Shown one piece after another: positions 1 to 11,205 of a stretch of DNA of 64,000 bases. The notes under the pieces are model-generated. The model ran no database searches. It saw only the letters and a program-made list of their open reading frames with translations, and was not told the DNA's origin. Position 1 is the first letter of the stretch. Every line of letters begins with the position of its first letter. The DNA comes from Helichrysum umbraculigerum (Eukaryota > Streptophyta > Magnoliopsida > Asterales > Asteraceae). The stretch covers positions 92,691,277 through 92,755,276 of the forward strand of contig CATIUR010000005.1 of the NCBI GenBank assembly GCA_949592205.1. Reading direction: 5' to 3'. The position numbers and the translations under genes were made by a program.

Positions 1-3
1 ACC

Positions 4-26
4 TATATATATATATATATATATAT
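4..26. repeat. (TA)n microsatellite
   Basis: Uninterrupted TA dinucleotide run at the window edge. Confidence 0.9.
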
Positions 27-320
27 TCATAAAATTAGCTATTTAGAGCATCCACAATCGGATGACTTGGCAAAAGTAAATGATAAGTAAGATGAAGTAT
101 AAGGAAGTTAATGCATTGTGGGGTTCCTAAAGTCAATGAACGTTCTTCTCCGTTACAACCTCTATATACCAAAGATGTGAGTCCCAAGTCATCTTTTATC
201 TGATGTTAGCAACAAAAGAAGGATTAAGAACCTTACCACTCCTCGTAACTACTACCTTCGCATGTTTGCGTGGATTTCTTTCCGTGAACCCAGGTAGCGT
301 TTGGAGTACATTCCTTGTAT

Positions 321-371
321 TAACATTTAGCAAGGCTAAATGATACTATTAAAGGAATAGTTGATGAATAG
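321..371. repeat. 51-bp fold-back repeat, copy 1
   Basis: Contains the near-palindrome TTTAGCAAGGCTAAA followed by an inverted pair around AAGGAATAG, and ends GTTGATGAATAG. A second copy in the same orientation lies at 1431-1482. It may be a very small fold-back MITE or the end of a decayed transposon; no target duplication is clear. Confidence 0.5.
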
Positions 372-424
372 TTACTTTTTAATATCTATATAAACTATTT
401 GTGATAAATAATATTGTTAAGATT

Positions 425-533
425 TGATGTCTGGTCTAATGGTTAGGCATCTACTTTTGGATCATCACTTCCTGAGTTCGAATCCAGGTAATATAATAAA
501 ATGAGTTCGAATCCAGCAAATATAATAATAAAA
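425..533 (+). mobile_element. tRNA-derived SINE-like element
   Basis: TGGTCTAATGG at 432-442 matches the RNA polymerase III box A consensus TRGYNNARNGG. GAGTTCGAATCC at 474-485 matches box B with one mismatch. The spacing is right for a tRNA-type internal promoter, but the sequence cannot fold as a tRNA. The box B part is repeated at about 502-514 and followed by a TAATA-rich tail. Target duplications are not clear. Confidence 0.6.
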
Positions 534-534
534 T

Positions 535-764
535 CTACACAGTACACATTGCTTTATCATGACATTTTGGGTTAGTCCCCATCACTTCGCCCCTTATTTT
601 GCTATGTTCCAACAACTCCAGCCCAACCATCCATTTGATTTTTATTTCATCTTCAACATCTAAAAGGCTAAAACTTTGGGTGATTTCTTCTCGAAAATCG
701 TCAACAATTTCTCTTTGATATGTTTCGGGTAATTTAATCAAACCTCTTACTTTCTTTTGAATGC
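535..764 (-). pseudogene. possible coding fragment of unknown function
   Basis: An open stretch of about 76 codons, closed upstream by TGA and downstream by TAG. The product is charged and reads like real protein (segments EIVDDFREEI, EIKIKWMVGLELLEHS) rather than AT-rich noise. I do not recognise a family. It starts just past the SINE tail and has no clear promoter or start codon context, so it may be an exon fragment carried or stranded by a transposon. Confidence 0.25.
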
Positions 765-2661
765 TTTCTTTTACTCATTATTAGATATTTGCTACACCTA
801 CAGCTTGGATGTGGGGTTAGTGATTAACAAGAACACATACATTTATTTGCTTCCATGGTAATACTTTCTTGCACACCAACTGTTTGTGAAAATGCCTATT
901 TATTTTTTTAGGAAGACTTGTATATTATTGAGTGACTTCTAATAAGGCTTTATTTGAATAAGTATAATGTAGTCTTATTGCTGCTGTTAGTACAGTTATA
1001 GTAGACTTATGTAGGTTGGACGAGATGAATTTTCGTGGACCATTGACAGAGTTGTTCAAGTATACTTTTGATTTTATTTTGTTTTGTTATGACTTGATTT
1101 TAAATTAATGTTGGTTTATAGATTATGATCACTTTCTATGTATTCTTTGTTTTATATATAAATGATGAACATGTTATGTATCGAATTAGAGACTCCATGT
1201 TCGTTAACATTGATTTGTCTGTTTTTACTTGCATAATTAATGGTTTTTTGTGTGCTCATAGATTTGACTCCGGAGTTCACGGCCTAATCACGGGTTCTAT
1301 ACCTGTTGTATATTGATTCAGGACTTGAATTGTTGCTTGCTACCTTCAGTCCTTCATGCACGGGTTTTTACTAACTTACCTATATGTTATGTGTTATTGG
1401 ATGGAAGCAAAAGAATTGGTATTCCCTATATAAACATTTAGCAAAGCTAAATACAACTATTCAAGGAATAGTTGATGAATAGCAAAATTAAAGATGATAT
1501 ATATTAATACATTAAAGACGGAAAAAATAAAAAGAACTCATTAAGTTATAGTACAATGGTTAAGGCTTGCTTGTGTTTTCAGCAACGACGGTACAGTCAT
1601 GTATGTTGTAATAAAATGTTTTTTCCTTTAGCTTTTGTAAGCCTCAAAATTGACATCTACTGACATGAGTTATGGTCGACAATGATCAACAGTTGAGGTT
1701 GTGAGGGTTTTGTTGGTGACTAATGTTCCACCTTACCTAAGCATACGCCATCTCTTACGATTATTAAGTATGAGGTTTTAATTTTCGTTCTTTCTTCCTG
1801 ACTTCCATAAGCAAAATGTTATCATAAACCTGATCCTCATTTTCCATACTTAATCATGCATCTCCTATTCCAATTACCAACCATCAAAGAGTTTTTAAAT
1901 GCTTAGCTAGATATTATATGAGTTTTGTGTGTCTTTATCATTTTCAAAATATAAGCTAGGTGTGCATGAGGGAGTAATGAGGGAACTAAAAATGATGGAA
2001 CAAGTTATAACTACTAACTAGCCAATAACAAGGTCTCCACCAGTAACAAGGTTATTAGTTTATTTTCTTGGTTACGTTAACTTTTCTCTTCTTCTTCTTT
2101 AGTGAGTTTATGTATATTTTTATACTATCGGCTTTTTAAAGAGGCATTATAGAGCAACTTACACGGGTAGATAGTATTAGGAATTAACCCTATAAAATTT
2201 ATGTATGTAGTATCGAGGGTGATGAGTTTTGATTGTACGTTATTTACCATTCAGTGATACTACTGATACTTATAAATTAATATTTGAAAATTTTGTATAG
2301 GAAATATAAATTTTGGTTGTAATTTTTGTGTTGTTACTTAATCATTCGGTTACATTGTTATATATGTATAGGAAATATATAACTTAGGTTGTATTTATTA
2401 CATGTATTACTCTGTATTTCTGTAAATGTTTCATAGTTTGTAAATACGGAGTACATGTTTACAACTATATATGCATTCACTTTTTGTTTCACTTATGATT
2501 TGCCAGCCCTAAGTTATGTTTCTGAAATGTACAAGTTTTATACATAGAATGTTGGTATGTGATTAGGTTTGCTTTGTATATACTCCAATACTCCGTATTT
2601 AATATTTGTAGAGAAATATATATGTATATAATAAAGTGAGTTTTCATATATTTTAATTGTG
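765..2661. other. intergenic, no gene seen
   Basis: AT-rich DNA with frequent stops in every frame. It holds the second 51-bp fold-back repeat (1431-1482). A box A-like TAGTACAATGG at about 1549-1559 lacks a convincing box B. I see no other structure. Confidence 0.5.
1431..1482. repeat. 51-bp fold-back repeat, copy 2
   Basis: Direct copy of the 321-371 repeat with a few substitutions. It includes TTTAGCAAAGCTAAA, the inverted pair CTATTC...GGAATAG, and the shared end GTTGATGAATAG. Confidence 0.5.
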
Positions 2662-2909
2662 TCTAAAGGGACACAATCGCCGCTGAAACTATGCTATGCC
2701 ATGACAATCAACAAACGTCAAGGCCAATCGCTAAATAGAATATGATCCCTAAACCGGTATTTGGTCAGAGGCTGTTATATTTTGCATTGTCAGGGGCTAC
2801 ATCATCTAACGGTGTTAGGATTCTTATCAATGAGCAGCAGGACCAGCCTTCCAACTCTACTAAACACATCGTCTACTCAGATTTCTTGAATAGATTAGAA
2901 CTTGATCAG
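2662..2909 (+). pseudogene. Helitron (PIF1-like) helicase, C-terminal fragment
   Basis: Two frames together read the conserved C-terminal part of the PIF1-like helicase domain of plant Helitron RepHel proteins. The first (from 2662) gives PLKLCYAMTINKRQGQSL, the helicase motif with the Q-G-Q-S core. The second (from 2757) gives VFGQRLLYFALSGATSSNG, where intact proteins usually have an ALSRATS motif, so the R is replaced by G. It then reads on to the usual NIVY-like tail. A frameshift and an in-frame TGA separate the two parts, so it is dead. No upstream Rep domain is present. The helicase would have unwound DNA in rolling-circle transposition. Confidence 0.8.
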
Positions 2910-3600
2910 GTTTGTCATTAATATATACAGTTGTTACATCTTTTGCTCATGCTTGCTGTTATAAATTGCAGTAGCATGTTGCATCACGTGTTAACTATTA
3001 TTGACGTCGTAACGGAATTAGATGTGCTTCCCATCATATAGTCTATATTCATTAGTCATAGGTCGTGTGACATGTTTCCCTTCAGTTTTCCATGACTCAT
3101 CGTTATTGTTCTCTAATATATTTCTTAGATACATCATGATGGCAAGGAGGATGATAGTGGGAATTAAATCTAAAGATGGGGATCAAGCTCTTGAGATCAA
3201 GGTAAGAACGAAGCCAATATCATTCTTTTTTAAGTGCTTCTGTAACATGTACCACTTTAATGTAATTAAGGTTGTTGTTTGTAATTTAGATAGACACTGA
3301 TCATATATATTTAACATATAAATTTAATTGTAAATTGGAACAGGGATCTTGCCGTAGTTGTTTTCATCCACCGATGTTTGTTTTGTAATGTACAGATCAT
3401 GTATGACTTGGTGTGCAACATGATGTTCTTGGTTGGTTCATTCACTCAAGTTATATATAACTTAGTAATGTTAGGTACATTATGTGAACTGAACTTGACG
3501 AGTAATAATGTTTGTTGTGAATTACATTTCATTGTACATGTTTTTTTAGTAAAACCGTCTTTCTATAAGAATTATTCATATAAATATGTAATTAGAAAAA
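2910..3600. other. 3' flank of the helicase remnant
   Basis: AT-rich with no recognisable gene. An open patch around 3130-3200 (MARRMIVGIKSKDGDQALEIK) ends at GGTAAG, which resembles an exon with a splice donor. It could be captured host sequence or chance. Confidence 0.3.
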
Positions 3601-3633
3601 CCCGCCGCAACGCGCGGGCCAAATATACTCGTT
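3601..3633 (+). mobile_element. candidate Helitron 3' terminus
   Basis: The GC-rich imperfect hairpin CCCGCCGCAACGCGCGGG is followed 10 bp later by CTCGT where Helitrons have CTRR(T). It is correctly placed and oriented downstream of the helicase fragment, so both may belong to one decayed Helitron. The CTAG end would be mutated. Confidence 0.45.
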
Positions 3634-4303
3634 GTATATATATTTATGATAAACAGATAAACACTACGTATCTAATAAACTTAATTATTTTTCATTTATG
3701 GCATACATACAGGTGGGTGGTGTATACAAAAAGATCGCTGTGAGTAGGGCTGTCAATGGATCAAGATCCGATCCAAATTCGATCCGATTCGATCCAATTA
3801 AAATAATTATTGGATCAAAAAATAGATCCATTAATCCATTAAGTGATCCAACAAATCGATCTAATAATCCAATTATATATTTGGATCGATCCATGATCCA
3901 TCCGGATCGATCCATTTATAAAAACAAACAAAAAAAGTCAATAATTTTTTTTTTCTTTTTTTTATGAAAACCTATAGACTTTTGTATGAATAAAAATACA
4001 AGGCCCACTTTACGTTATGGCATCTGGCTTAGTACGTAAAAAAGGCCCACTTACTCACTTAGAATTTGTTATATTTTTATTTATTGAATTAAGTCATCAA
4101 ATTGGACGAGTATAGTATGGTGGCTAGAGTTATTATCATTTTCACATTTGCCCTTCTATAAGTAAGATTCCTAAAGCTTTTTTTGATTTATTATAGGGTT
4201 TTTGCTTTATTTCAATTTTAAGTTTTATTAACCAACAAGGAACAAACATGTTATCTTGTAATTTTTCAACCACATCTCAGTTGATATGCATTAATTATTA
4301 TTC

Positions 4304-4732
4304 CACTACAACAAAAATGTCATTTTACCACACATTTTTTCCCACACTTTTAAAAAGTGTGGAAAATTTTTAAAAAATGATAAGATTTTTCACACTTATA
4401 TGTGTAAGAAAGAAAAGTTCACATTATTAAGTGTGGAGAAGTTACAACTTTCCAACACTTAAAAGTGTGGAAAAAAATTTGTAACACATGATTTTTTCAC
4501 ACAAGAGAAAGTGTGGATAAATTGGGTGTTACAAAAATTTTTCCACACTTTTAAGTGTTGAAAATTTATCATTTCTTCACACTTATATATGTTAAGATTG
4601 TAGTGATTTCAACACTTATTGATGTAACAAATTTTTTCACACTTATAAGTGTGAATAATTTTACATATTTTCCACACAATTTTAAAAAGTGTGGAAAAAA
4701 TAGTGTGGATAAATGACATATTTGTTGTAGTG
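4304..4732. mobile_element. non-autonomous CACTA (En/Spm-type) element
   Basis: Begins CACTACAACAAAAATGTCAT and ends in its inverse ATGACATATTTGTTGTAGTG. The 3-bp target duplication TTC is present on both sides (4301-4303, 4733-4735). The interior is a series of inverted copies of CCACACTT/AAGTGTGG about 25-50 bp apart, the arrangement of TNPA-type subterminal binding repeats. No coding sequence. Confidence 0.92.
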
Positions 4733-5254
4733 TTCGGTTTTCTTATAGCAACTTGTAATTATTATAATTATAATTATGTATATATTAGACGAGTGCCAAC
4801 AGATAACCGGTTGCAGGAATCGGTTGCAACCGGTTGAGTTGGGGAATGCCAACGCCTAACCGGTTGGAGGGTGGGAAAGGTTGTAACCGGAATACCGATT
4901 CAAATCGGCTTTCATTTCGTGGGCCCCATTTGATTAAATAATGTTTTTTTTATTCTCGTTACCGTTTTTATAAAAAAAAAAACAAAAAAACAAAAAAAGC
5001 AAACGGTAGAGTAGAGGAGCGTATAGTAGGACAAAAAAAAAAAATTCAAACTTCAAATTCAAACTACAAATTTCCACTACTACTTCACATATATATACAA
5101 CCTTTCACCACTCCATTTTTTCACAAAAACTCCAACTTTCAAATATATATATATATATATACCCACTTCACACTACTCATTTTTACACTAAAAAATTTAC
5201 ACCCATTCTACATACAACTTTTACACATTATTTATCACAAAAAAATCTACAACA

Positions 5255-6097
5255 ATGCCTAAAAACAAAAACAAAAATACATCTTCATCCCACCAAATAT
5301 CTCAAAATATGCTTAACAATTTGATCCACGCTAATTTTCCCACACCAAATCCTAACACGCAATCACCAAGCGGTTCTTCTTCCGCCCAATCAAACTCTCA
5401 AGCTCTATCTCAACCGACCAGTTTCGCACATTTCGTACCACTTGAGACAAACCCGTATTCACAACCATTTTATCAACAACACCCGCATCGAGCATTCTAC
5501 CAAATCCCACAACAACAAAACTTTTCACAACCACAACCATATTCACAACCACAACCATTCTACACAAACCTTTTGCAACAAAACTCCTTTAACCCATACC
5601 AACAAATGCAAACCGAAATCCAAGACTCCTCCGACGAGGCCGACGAAAATACCGTACCCGAAACCCAACCCGAAGACGAAGCCGAAACCCAACCCGACAA
5701 TAAAGGAAAAAGAAAGCAAGTTTGGTGGACCGACGAAGAAACGCGCATATTGTGCGAAAGGTGGATTCATTGTTCCGAAAATGGTGTCATCGGCCGCAAC
5801 CAATCTCACGAAAGTTTTTGGAAAAAAGTCGTTCGTGACTATAACGCATGCATGGCCGAAAAACGTAATTATAGTCAACTAAACGGGAAATGGAATAAGA
5901 TTGCACCCGACGTGAAAAAGTTCAACGCCCTTCACAAACACTACACCGAGGTGCGACCCCAAAGTGGCGCGAGCGATAACGACGTATTAATCGCTACCCG
6001 AACCCACTTTGAACAAAATGAGCATGGCCGTAAATTTATTTACGAGCCGTGTTGGGATATTTTGAAACATTATCCGAAGTTTTTTCAAGAAAAATGA
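5255..6097 (+). pseudogene. SANT/Myb-like DNA-binding protein, C-terminus cut by a stop
   Basis: 280 codons from an ATG in an A-rich context. Residues 1-125 are low-complexity, rich in Q, N, S and P. Residues about 126-155 are acidic. Residues about 156-270 form a SANT/Myb-like trihelix-type domain with the tryptophan landmarks VWWTDEETRILCERW, FWKKVVRDYN and LNGKWNKI. Plant relatives, many labelled 'glutathione S-transferase T3-like', carry a NAM-associated C-terminal region. Here that region continues in the same frame after TGA at 6095-6097 (NKRTFEHDS..., then RPPGRKAHKN) but meets a second stop and then loses frame before an acidic tail near 6540-6607. The protein should bind DNA in the nucleus; whether it is the Harbinger accessory protein or a captured host gene is unsettled. 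Confidence 0.75.
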
Positions 6098-6607
6098 GTA
6101 ATGGGCAACAAACGTACGTTCGAGCACGACTCGCAACCCGTCGATCTTTAAGCTGAAAGTGGTACAAACGTGCAACCCGGAACCTCCACCCTTGAGGTTA
6201 ATTTGCACAATTTATTTTGGCCGGACCCCCTTCGTCGGCCACCGGGTAGAAAAGCTCACAAAAATCATCTTCATCGGACGCGGCTATATCTTCATCCCAC
6301 GCATCAACCGAAAAATTCGAAGTGTATATAGAGGTTAAAAGGAGCGCGCTCGTGCAGACCGAAGCAATTCACACCATCAAGGAAAATTCGACAAAAAAAT
6401 TAGCCTTCAAAGCTTTCAAATTTTTATCATTTCAAAAAAAGAAAAATAAAAAAGAAAAATAAAAAAGAAAAAGAGTTGCTTCAAAACGCTCGCGCGAATG
6501 TGGTGGAAGAGTACGAAAAAATGTTTCCGCCACGTGCAACCGGTCCGAACGACGAGGACGACGAAGACGAAGCCGAAGCTGATGACGAAGAATCCGGATC
6601 CGAATAG
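6098..6607 (+). pseudogene. broken C-terminal part of the SANT/NAM-like protein
   Basis: Follows the 5255-6097 frame after its TGA. It reads a T/S-rich stretch, then PPGRKAHKN, the basic motif typical of the NAM-associated C-terminal domain. It then passes through stops and an AAAAAG-rich tract, and ends with an acidic D/E-rich segment and TAG at about 6605-6607. The broken frame indicates decay. Confidence 0.5.
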
Positions 6608-7454
6608 ATTAATTTAGTGTGTTGTAATTATTGTATTTTTATTTTAGTGTGTTGTAATTATTGTATTTTTATTTTAGTGTGTTTTAATTATTGTATTTTT
6701 ATTTTAGTGTTTTTAATTTTTCTTTTTTTTTAAGGAAAAGTAATGTGTGTTTTAATCATTGTATTTTAATTTTTAGGAAAAGTAATGTTTTATTTTTATT
6801 TAATGAAATATGTTTTATTTTAATTTGGTTTGTATTAAATAATTAAAATGAAAATAAAGTGGTTTGGAAGTGGTTAAACTGTTGGCATGGGGGAATCAGT
6901 TTTGAATCAGTTGGTGGAAAGCTAATGTGTCAGAAGTGGTTTGAAAGTGGTTCAACCACGGTTGGGAGTGGTCTTACTGGTATTTTATTTTAGCTTTCTA
7001 GCCCTGTAATGAAAAAGTTGCAAATTCGTATGCTTTCTGACTTATTACAAAGTATTAGAGTCTTCATTACTTTGAAAAATGCATTTATAAAAATTTAATA
7101 TATTTCTTTAATAACCGATAATAACAAACTCGTTGTCGCACCATGGATACAACATGCGTCTTCATTCCCTGTGACGGCCGAAGCAAATTCAGCGACGAGG
7201 AAGAAGGACAAATCGAGCAGCAAAGAATTGACGTCGGAACCATCTATTTTGAAAAAAAAAAGTTGAAAAAAATATGGATCGATCCGGATCGTGATCCATC
7301 CATTTAAATTAGACGGATATGGATCGGAGCATGATCCATTTAAGTTGGATCACTAATGGATCGGATCAAGATCCAATCCATATATCCATCCATTGACAGT
7401 AGCAGCTGTGAGCCCGTAGTATTATCGATTATATAGTATGAAATGTAATTATTA

Positions 7455-7700
7455 CTCCCTCCGTCCCATTACAAGTGTCCACTATTGACTTTTGAAAGTC
7501 TTTCTTTTACAATTTTGACCTTAAATATATTTATTTGTGTTATATAATACTTGATATATGGATGAATTGGGTTTTAAATGTATTATTCATTGCTATAATT
7601 TTCATTATTATATAACACAAACAAAAATATTTAAGGTCAAAGTTGAAAAAGAAAGATTTCAAAAAGTCAAAAGTGGACATTTGTAATGCGACAGAGGTAG
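7455..7700. mobile_element. Stowaway-type (Tc1/Mariner) MITE
   Basis: Starts CTCCCTCCGTCCCATTACAA and ends in its inverse, TTTGTAATGCGACAGAGGTAG, with TA on each side (7453-7454, 7701-7702). It is 246 bp long, AT-rich inside and folds on itself (GTCCACTATTGACTTTTGA opposite TCAAAAGTGGAC). Non-coding. Confidence 0.93.
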
Positions 7701-7996
7701 TATTATATTTTACTCGGTATTTAGTTTATAGTTCATCGCTTATCACAACATATGACGTTATTTTATACAGTAGCTCCGTTCATGTTTTGATACCTTGTTT
7801 GAATTTGTCAACCTTTACATCAAGTAAGTCATAACTTTTATTGGTTTGCCATTAAAATTATTTAGAACCCTTTAAAGGCGTTAGGGAGATGATCGACATG
7901 CATCTGTCTACTTTTCAAAAGACTTGAAAACAACATATTTTCCAAAATTTTCCACAAGTTTAACCCACCAAACACGCTCCTTAACTTCCGCACACT

Positions 7997-8002
7997 TATA
8001 AA
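7997..8002 (+). promoter_or_regulatory. TATA box of the chitinase gene
   Basis: TATAAA 47-52 bp upstream of the ATG at 8049, implying a short 5' untranslated leader of about 20 nt. Confidence 0.6.
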
Positions 8003-8048
8003 TTCCATCAGCGTAACACTCGTATACAACTCAAGTCTCAAAACACAA

Positions 8049-8948
8049 ATGGAAAACATGGCATCTAGTTATTCAAAATCATCAACCTTGCTCGTACTTT
8101 TCACCATTGTTTTATCTGTGTTGAAACCTTCAGAAGCAGCCAGTATAGCCACTTACTGGGGACAAGACACCGATGAAGGGACCTTATCCGCTGCCTGTGC
8201 CACCGGAAACTACAAGTTCGTAAACATTGGTTTTTTGAACATTTTCGGCAACAGTCAAACACCAGTCCTAAACCTAGCAGGCCATTGTGATCCTGCTTCC
8301 ACTTGCTCCAGTTTAACCTCTGATATACAAGCATGCCAAAACCAAGGTGTCAAGGTGTTTCTTTCGTTAGGAGGAGCCGTAGGAAGCTACTCGTTATCTT
8401 CACCTCAAGATGCACAGGAAGTTGCTGATTACTTATGGAACAAATTTCCAGGTGGCCAGTCAGATTCCCGACCGTTGGGAGATGCTGTTTTGGATGGAAT
8501 CGATTTTGATATCGAGTCTGGGACAGATCAGTACTGGTCTGACCTGGCTAAGGCACTGACAGCATATGGCTCACAGAATAAAGTTTACTTATCTGCAGCA
8601 CCGCAGTGCCCATTCACGGATAACCAACTGATCACGGCAATCAGGGAAGGGTTGTTTGATTATGTGTGGGTGCAATTCTATAACAATGAGTAATGTGAGT
8701 ACAGGACTAGTGCTGATGCTTTACTGGCTAGATGGAATGAGTGGACTCAGGTGAACACCAATCAGATTTTCTTGGGTTTGCCGGCTGCTACGGGAGCTTC
8801 TGGTAGCGGATATATTCCGCCAGATGTTCTTATATCTCAGATTCTTCCATCGATCAAGAGTTCTTCAAAGCACGGCGGGGTAATGCTGTGGGACAGGTTC
8901 TTTGATCAAGAAAATGGATACAGCGAAGCCATTAAAAGCAGTGTTTGA
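8049..8948 (+). pseudogene. class III (GH18) acidic endochitinase with one in-frame stop
   Basis: The product would hydrolyse chitin beta-1,4 bonds in the apoplast as a defence protein. Residues 1-30 are a signal peptide with a hydrophobic LLVLFTIVLSVL core; the mature protein starts near ASIATYWGQD. The GH18 strand KVFLSLGG is at 103-109, and the catalytic DGIDFDIE (DxxDxDxE, proton donor E156) is intact at 149-156. YLSAAPQCP and the C-terminal GGVMLWDRFF are present. The frame is open for 214 codons, then TAA at 8691-8693 replaces the residue before the conserved C of the usual NNPQCQY segment; a CAA to TAA change fits. The same frame continues without an indel to TGA at 8946-8948, making 299 codons, the normal family length, in a single exon. 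It is either a very recent pseudogene or a sequencing or RNA-level question. A truncated product would lose the last barrel strands. The ATG at 8058 is an alternative start. Confidence 0.9.
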
Positions 8949-9057
8949 TCCTATAATGATAGCTTATCTACACTTTGTTATGTTTATGTCGTGGAATAAG
9001 TTCATATCTTCAGGATATGATTATCAGATAGTGTTTGCATCATACGTGTTTATAGTC

Positions 9058-9063
9058 AATAAA
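9058..9063 (+). terminator. candidate poly(A) signal of the chitinase gene
   Basis: AATAAA about 110 bp after the final stop codon, in AT-rich sequence. Confidence 0.45.
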
Positions 9064-9661
9064 AACAATTATAATACCTTTATGTTATGGTTGTTAGATG
9101 TTTATAGCAACATACAATTTTAATCCATCGTAGCAACATACTTTACAAACTTTCACAATTATAGTAATGTGACAGATTGTTTCTAGTCATCTCTACTAAT
9201 GCATCACCTACAGATTGATATATAAGCAAGACATTACTTCTACATTTCAATTAATGTTCGGTTTTCAAATTACATTTCAAGTTCATATATTTTGCATTTC
9301 ATGACCCGATAGCCTCTGTAATATTATTAATTACATGTAATCATAAAAACAAATTATAAAATAAACAGAGGGTAATATTGATCTCAGTGCATGTATAAAC
9401 TCAGAAAATGACACAGGAGTTTATGAACTTTCAGAATTTGCTATCTGATACACAGTTCTCTACATATTCAAGGAAACTGAATTGGAACTTAATTAGAAGA
9501 TGACTGGAGTCAATGGCAAACAGGCAAGTTTTCAAAGAAAGCACAAACACAGTAAAAGAAGATGAAAATGAAGAGAAAGACTTGTAGTAAGCTTTCTAAT
9601 TGGATGATCAAAAAAATCAACTTTGCTGGCAAGCATGAAGCTTTCATCTCTTATATCGTGT
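9064..9661. other. intergenic, no gene seen
   Basis: AT-rich spacer between the convergent chitinase and pyruvate kinase remnants. I see no repeats or coding signal. Confidence 0.5.
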
Positions 9662-10788
9662 CTATACCTTTCTGACCTAAATATTATGATTTGATTGAGA
9701 CCGCCAAATGGGTCGTCTTCCACTCTGGAGAAGAGCTACATGCTCGCCTTCCTTCATCATCCCGTGACCCTGCACACACAAACTCCATGTCAGTTTCAAG
9801 AGTACAATTTGTAAACATACAAATATAAATGCAACTTACACCCAAAAAAATCATACTCGGTATATAATTTGGACTCTTTCAAAACGTAAAACCAAACACG
9901 TCCACATGCATCAAACAACAATAAATACTTATCAGTGGAGAGGATCTCACCTTCAACACAGCAAGAGCTTTTGCAAAGGTTTCTTCAGAATCATCTGAGA
10001 ACTCCATGTAAATGGGGCACACTCCTTGATACAAAGCCAATTTCTGGTGTACCCTTTTCCTGATTATCATGTTTATTATTGAAAATCAGTAAAAAGAATC
10101 AACACAATTAAAATCAATCTTTAGAAAAGAGATGGGGTTTGAATGAATTAGAAGGCTTACTCATCTGTGAAGGCAAATATAATTCCATTGGGTCGATAAT
10201 GGCTCAGTAGGACGGCCATGGTACTGGTTCTAGTGAATACTACGATTGATGTTCCTAGAGTGTTGGACATTGACGTGGCATGGTATGCAAACATTTCGCT
10301 CATATGGTTTTGTTTACGATGTCAAATGAGTGTTGTAAATAATCTTTCAAGAAAATAATTATGAAAAACTGGAATGTTTATAAATAGAGTTAATATCCAC
10401 CTCATAGGGTTGAATAGGCCTTGATGTTGTGCCTCCACTCATTATGCTTGATTCAGTTCTTTAGAAAACTGTGTGCATCACATTGACAGCATTAAGTGGA
10501 AACCTAAATCAAACGAAAGAATTATAAAATAGTTTCATATGAAGGTGCTGAAAAATGTTGGAGAAAAAGAGGTTTCTCCATAAAGCATGACTGCGTCAGC
10601 CCCCTCTCTAACGGCAATCGCAATGTCAGATACCTCTGCTTGGGTAGGTGTTAAAATTAAATGTGTTTTCCATATCCCATTACTTGAACGATTACAATGA
10701 ATAAATAGAGAACAAAATACTAAACCCTAAGCCCGACTACTTAGTGGGCTGAAATGGGCTAGGCCTACTAACGCTATACATTATTAAT

Positions 10789-11205
10789 TTAATATGCCCC
10801 CGCAGTTAGAACGGGAGAAGCACGGACGTTCAAACTGGATCTAAAGTCGTTAAACAGTATCGAGGGGAGCCCTTTGGTGAAGATATCTGCATATTGAGAA
10901 CTAGACGGCACATGGAGTACACGAACTTGACCTGTAGCTACCTTTTCCCGAACAAAGTGAATGTCAATCTCTATATGCTTGGTTCGCTGATGTTGAACCA
11001 GGTTCGTGGAAAGATAAACAGCACTAACATTGTCACAATACACAATGGTTGCTCGATTATGAGGGCAGTGAAGTTCCAAAAGCAAGTTACGTAGCCAACT
11101 CGTCTCAGCCACTGCATTGGAAACACCACGATATTCGGCTTCAGCACTCGAACGAGAAACGGTATGTTGCCTTTTTGAGGACCACGAAATCAAGTTGTCC
11201 CCCAA
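10789..11205 (-). pseudogene. copia RNase H, C-terminus of pol
   Basis: 138 codons, in frame with the RT fragment. It shows the copia RNase H landmarks WSSKRQHTVSRSSAEAEYR and VYCDNVSAVYLS, then KHIEIDIHFVREKV and ADIFTKGLP. It ends inside the polypurine tract/3' LTR boundary, as is usual. The sequence between 11206 and 11328 keeps RNase H homology (AYSDVDWGGCPDTRRSTSGY). Confidence 0.88.

Larger units (their letters stand above)
4788..6973. mobile_element. PIF/Harbinger-type element carrying only a SANT-type reading frame
   Basis: TTA occurs on both sides (4785-4787, 6974-6976), the usual Harbinger target duplication. The termini are GACGAGTGCCAAC and, inverted, GACCACTCCCAAC (10 of 13 identical). 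AACCGGTTG-type words crowd the left end and CAACCACGGTTG the right. PIF/Harbinger elements normally encode a DDE transposase plus a Myb/SANT-like second protein; only a SANT-type frame is found here. It is nested in the hAT element. Confidence 0.7.
3745..7404. mobile_element. hAT-like DNA transposon holding two other transposons
   Basis: Perfect 8-bp target duplication GCTGTGAG lies at 3737-3744 and 7405-7412. The termini are TAGGGCTGTCAATGGAT and, inverted, TGCTACTGTCAATGGAT; they share the inner 12 bp. Both subterminal zones (3757-3915 and 7274-7390) are packed with GGATC/GATCC words, as expected for hAT transposase-binding subterminal repeats. No hAT transposase is recognisable. Most of the interior belongs to the CACTA and Harbinger insertions. 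A long open stretch at its left end is only the GATCC repeat read in frame. Confidence 0.85.

Noticed and set aside
1549..1615. Second SINE with box A TAGTACAATGG
   Set aside because: No acceptable box B downstream and no tail.
3685..3967. Overlapping ORFs on both strands rich in D, R, S and N
   Set aside because: They are the GATCC subterminal repeats of the hAT element.
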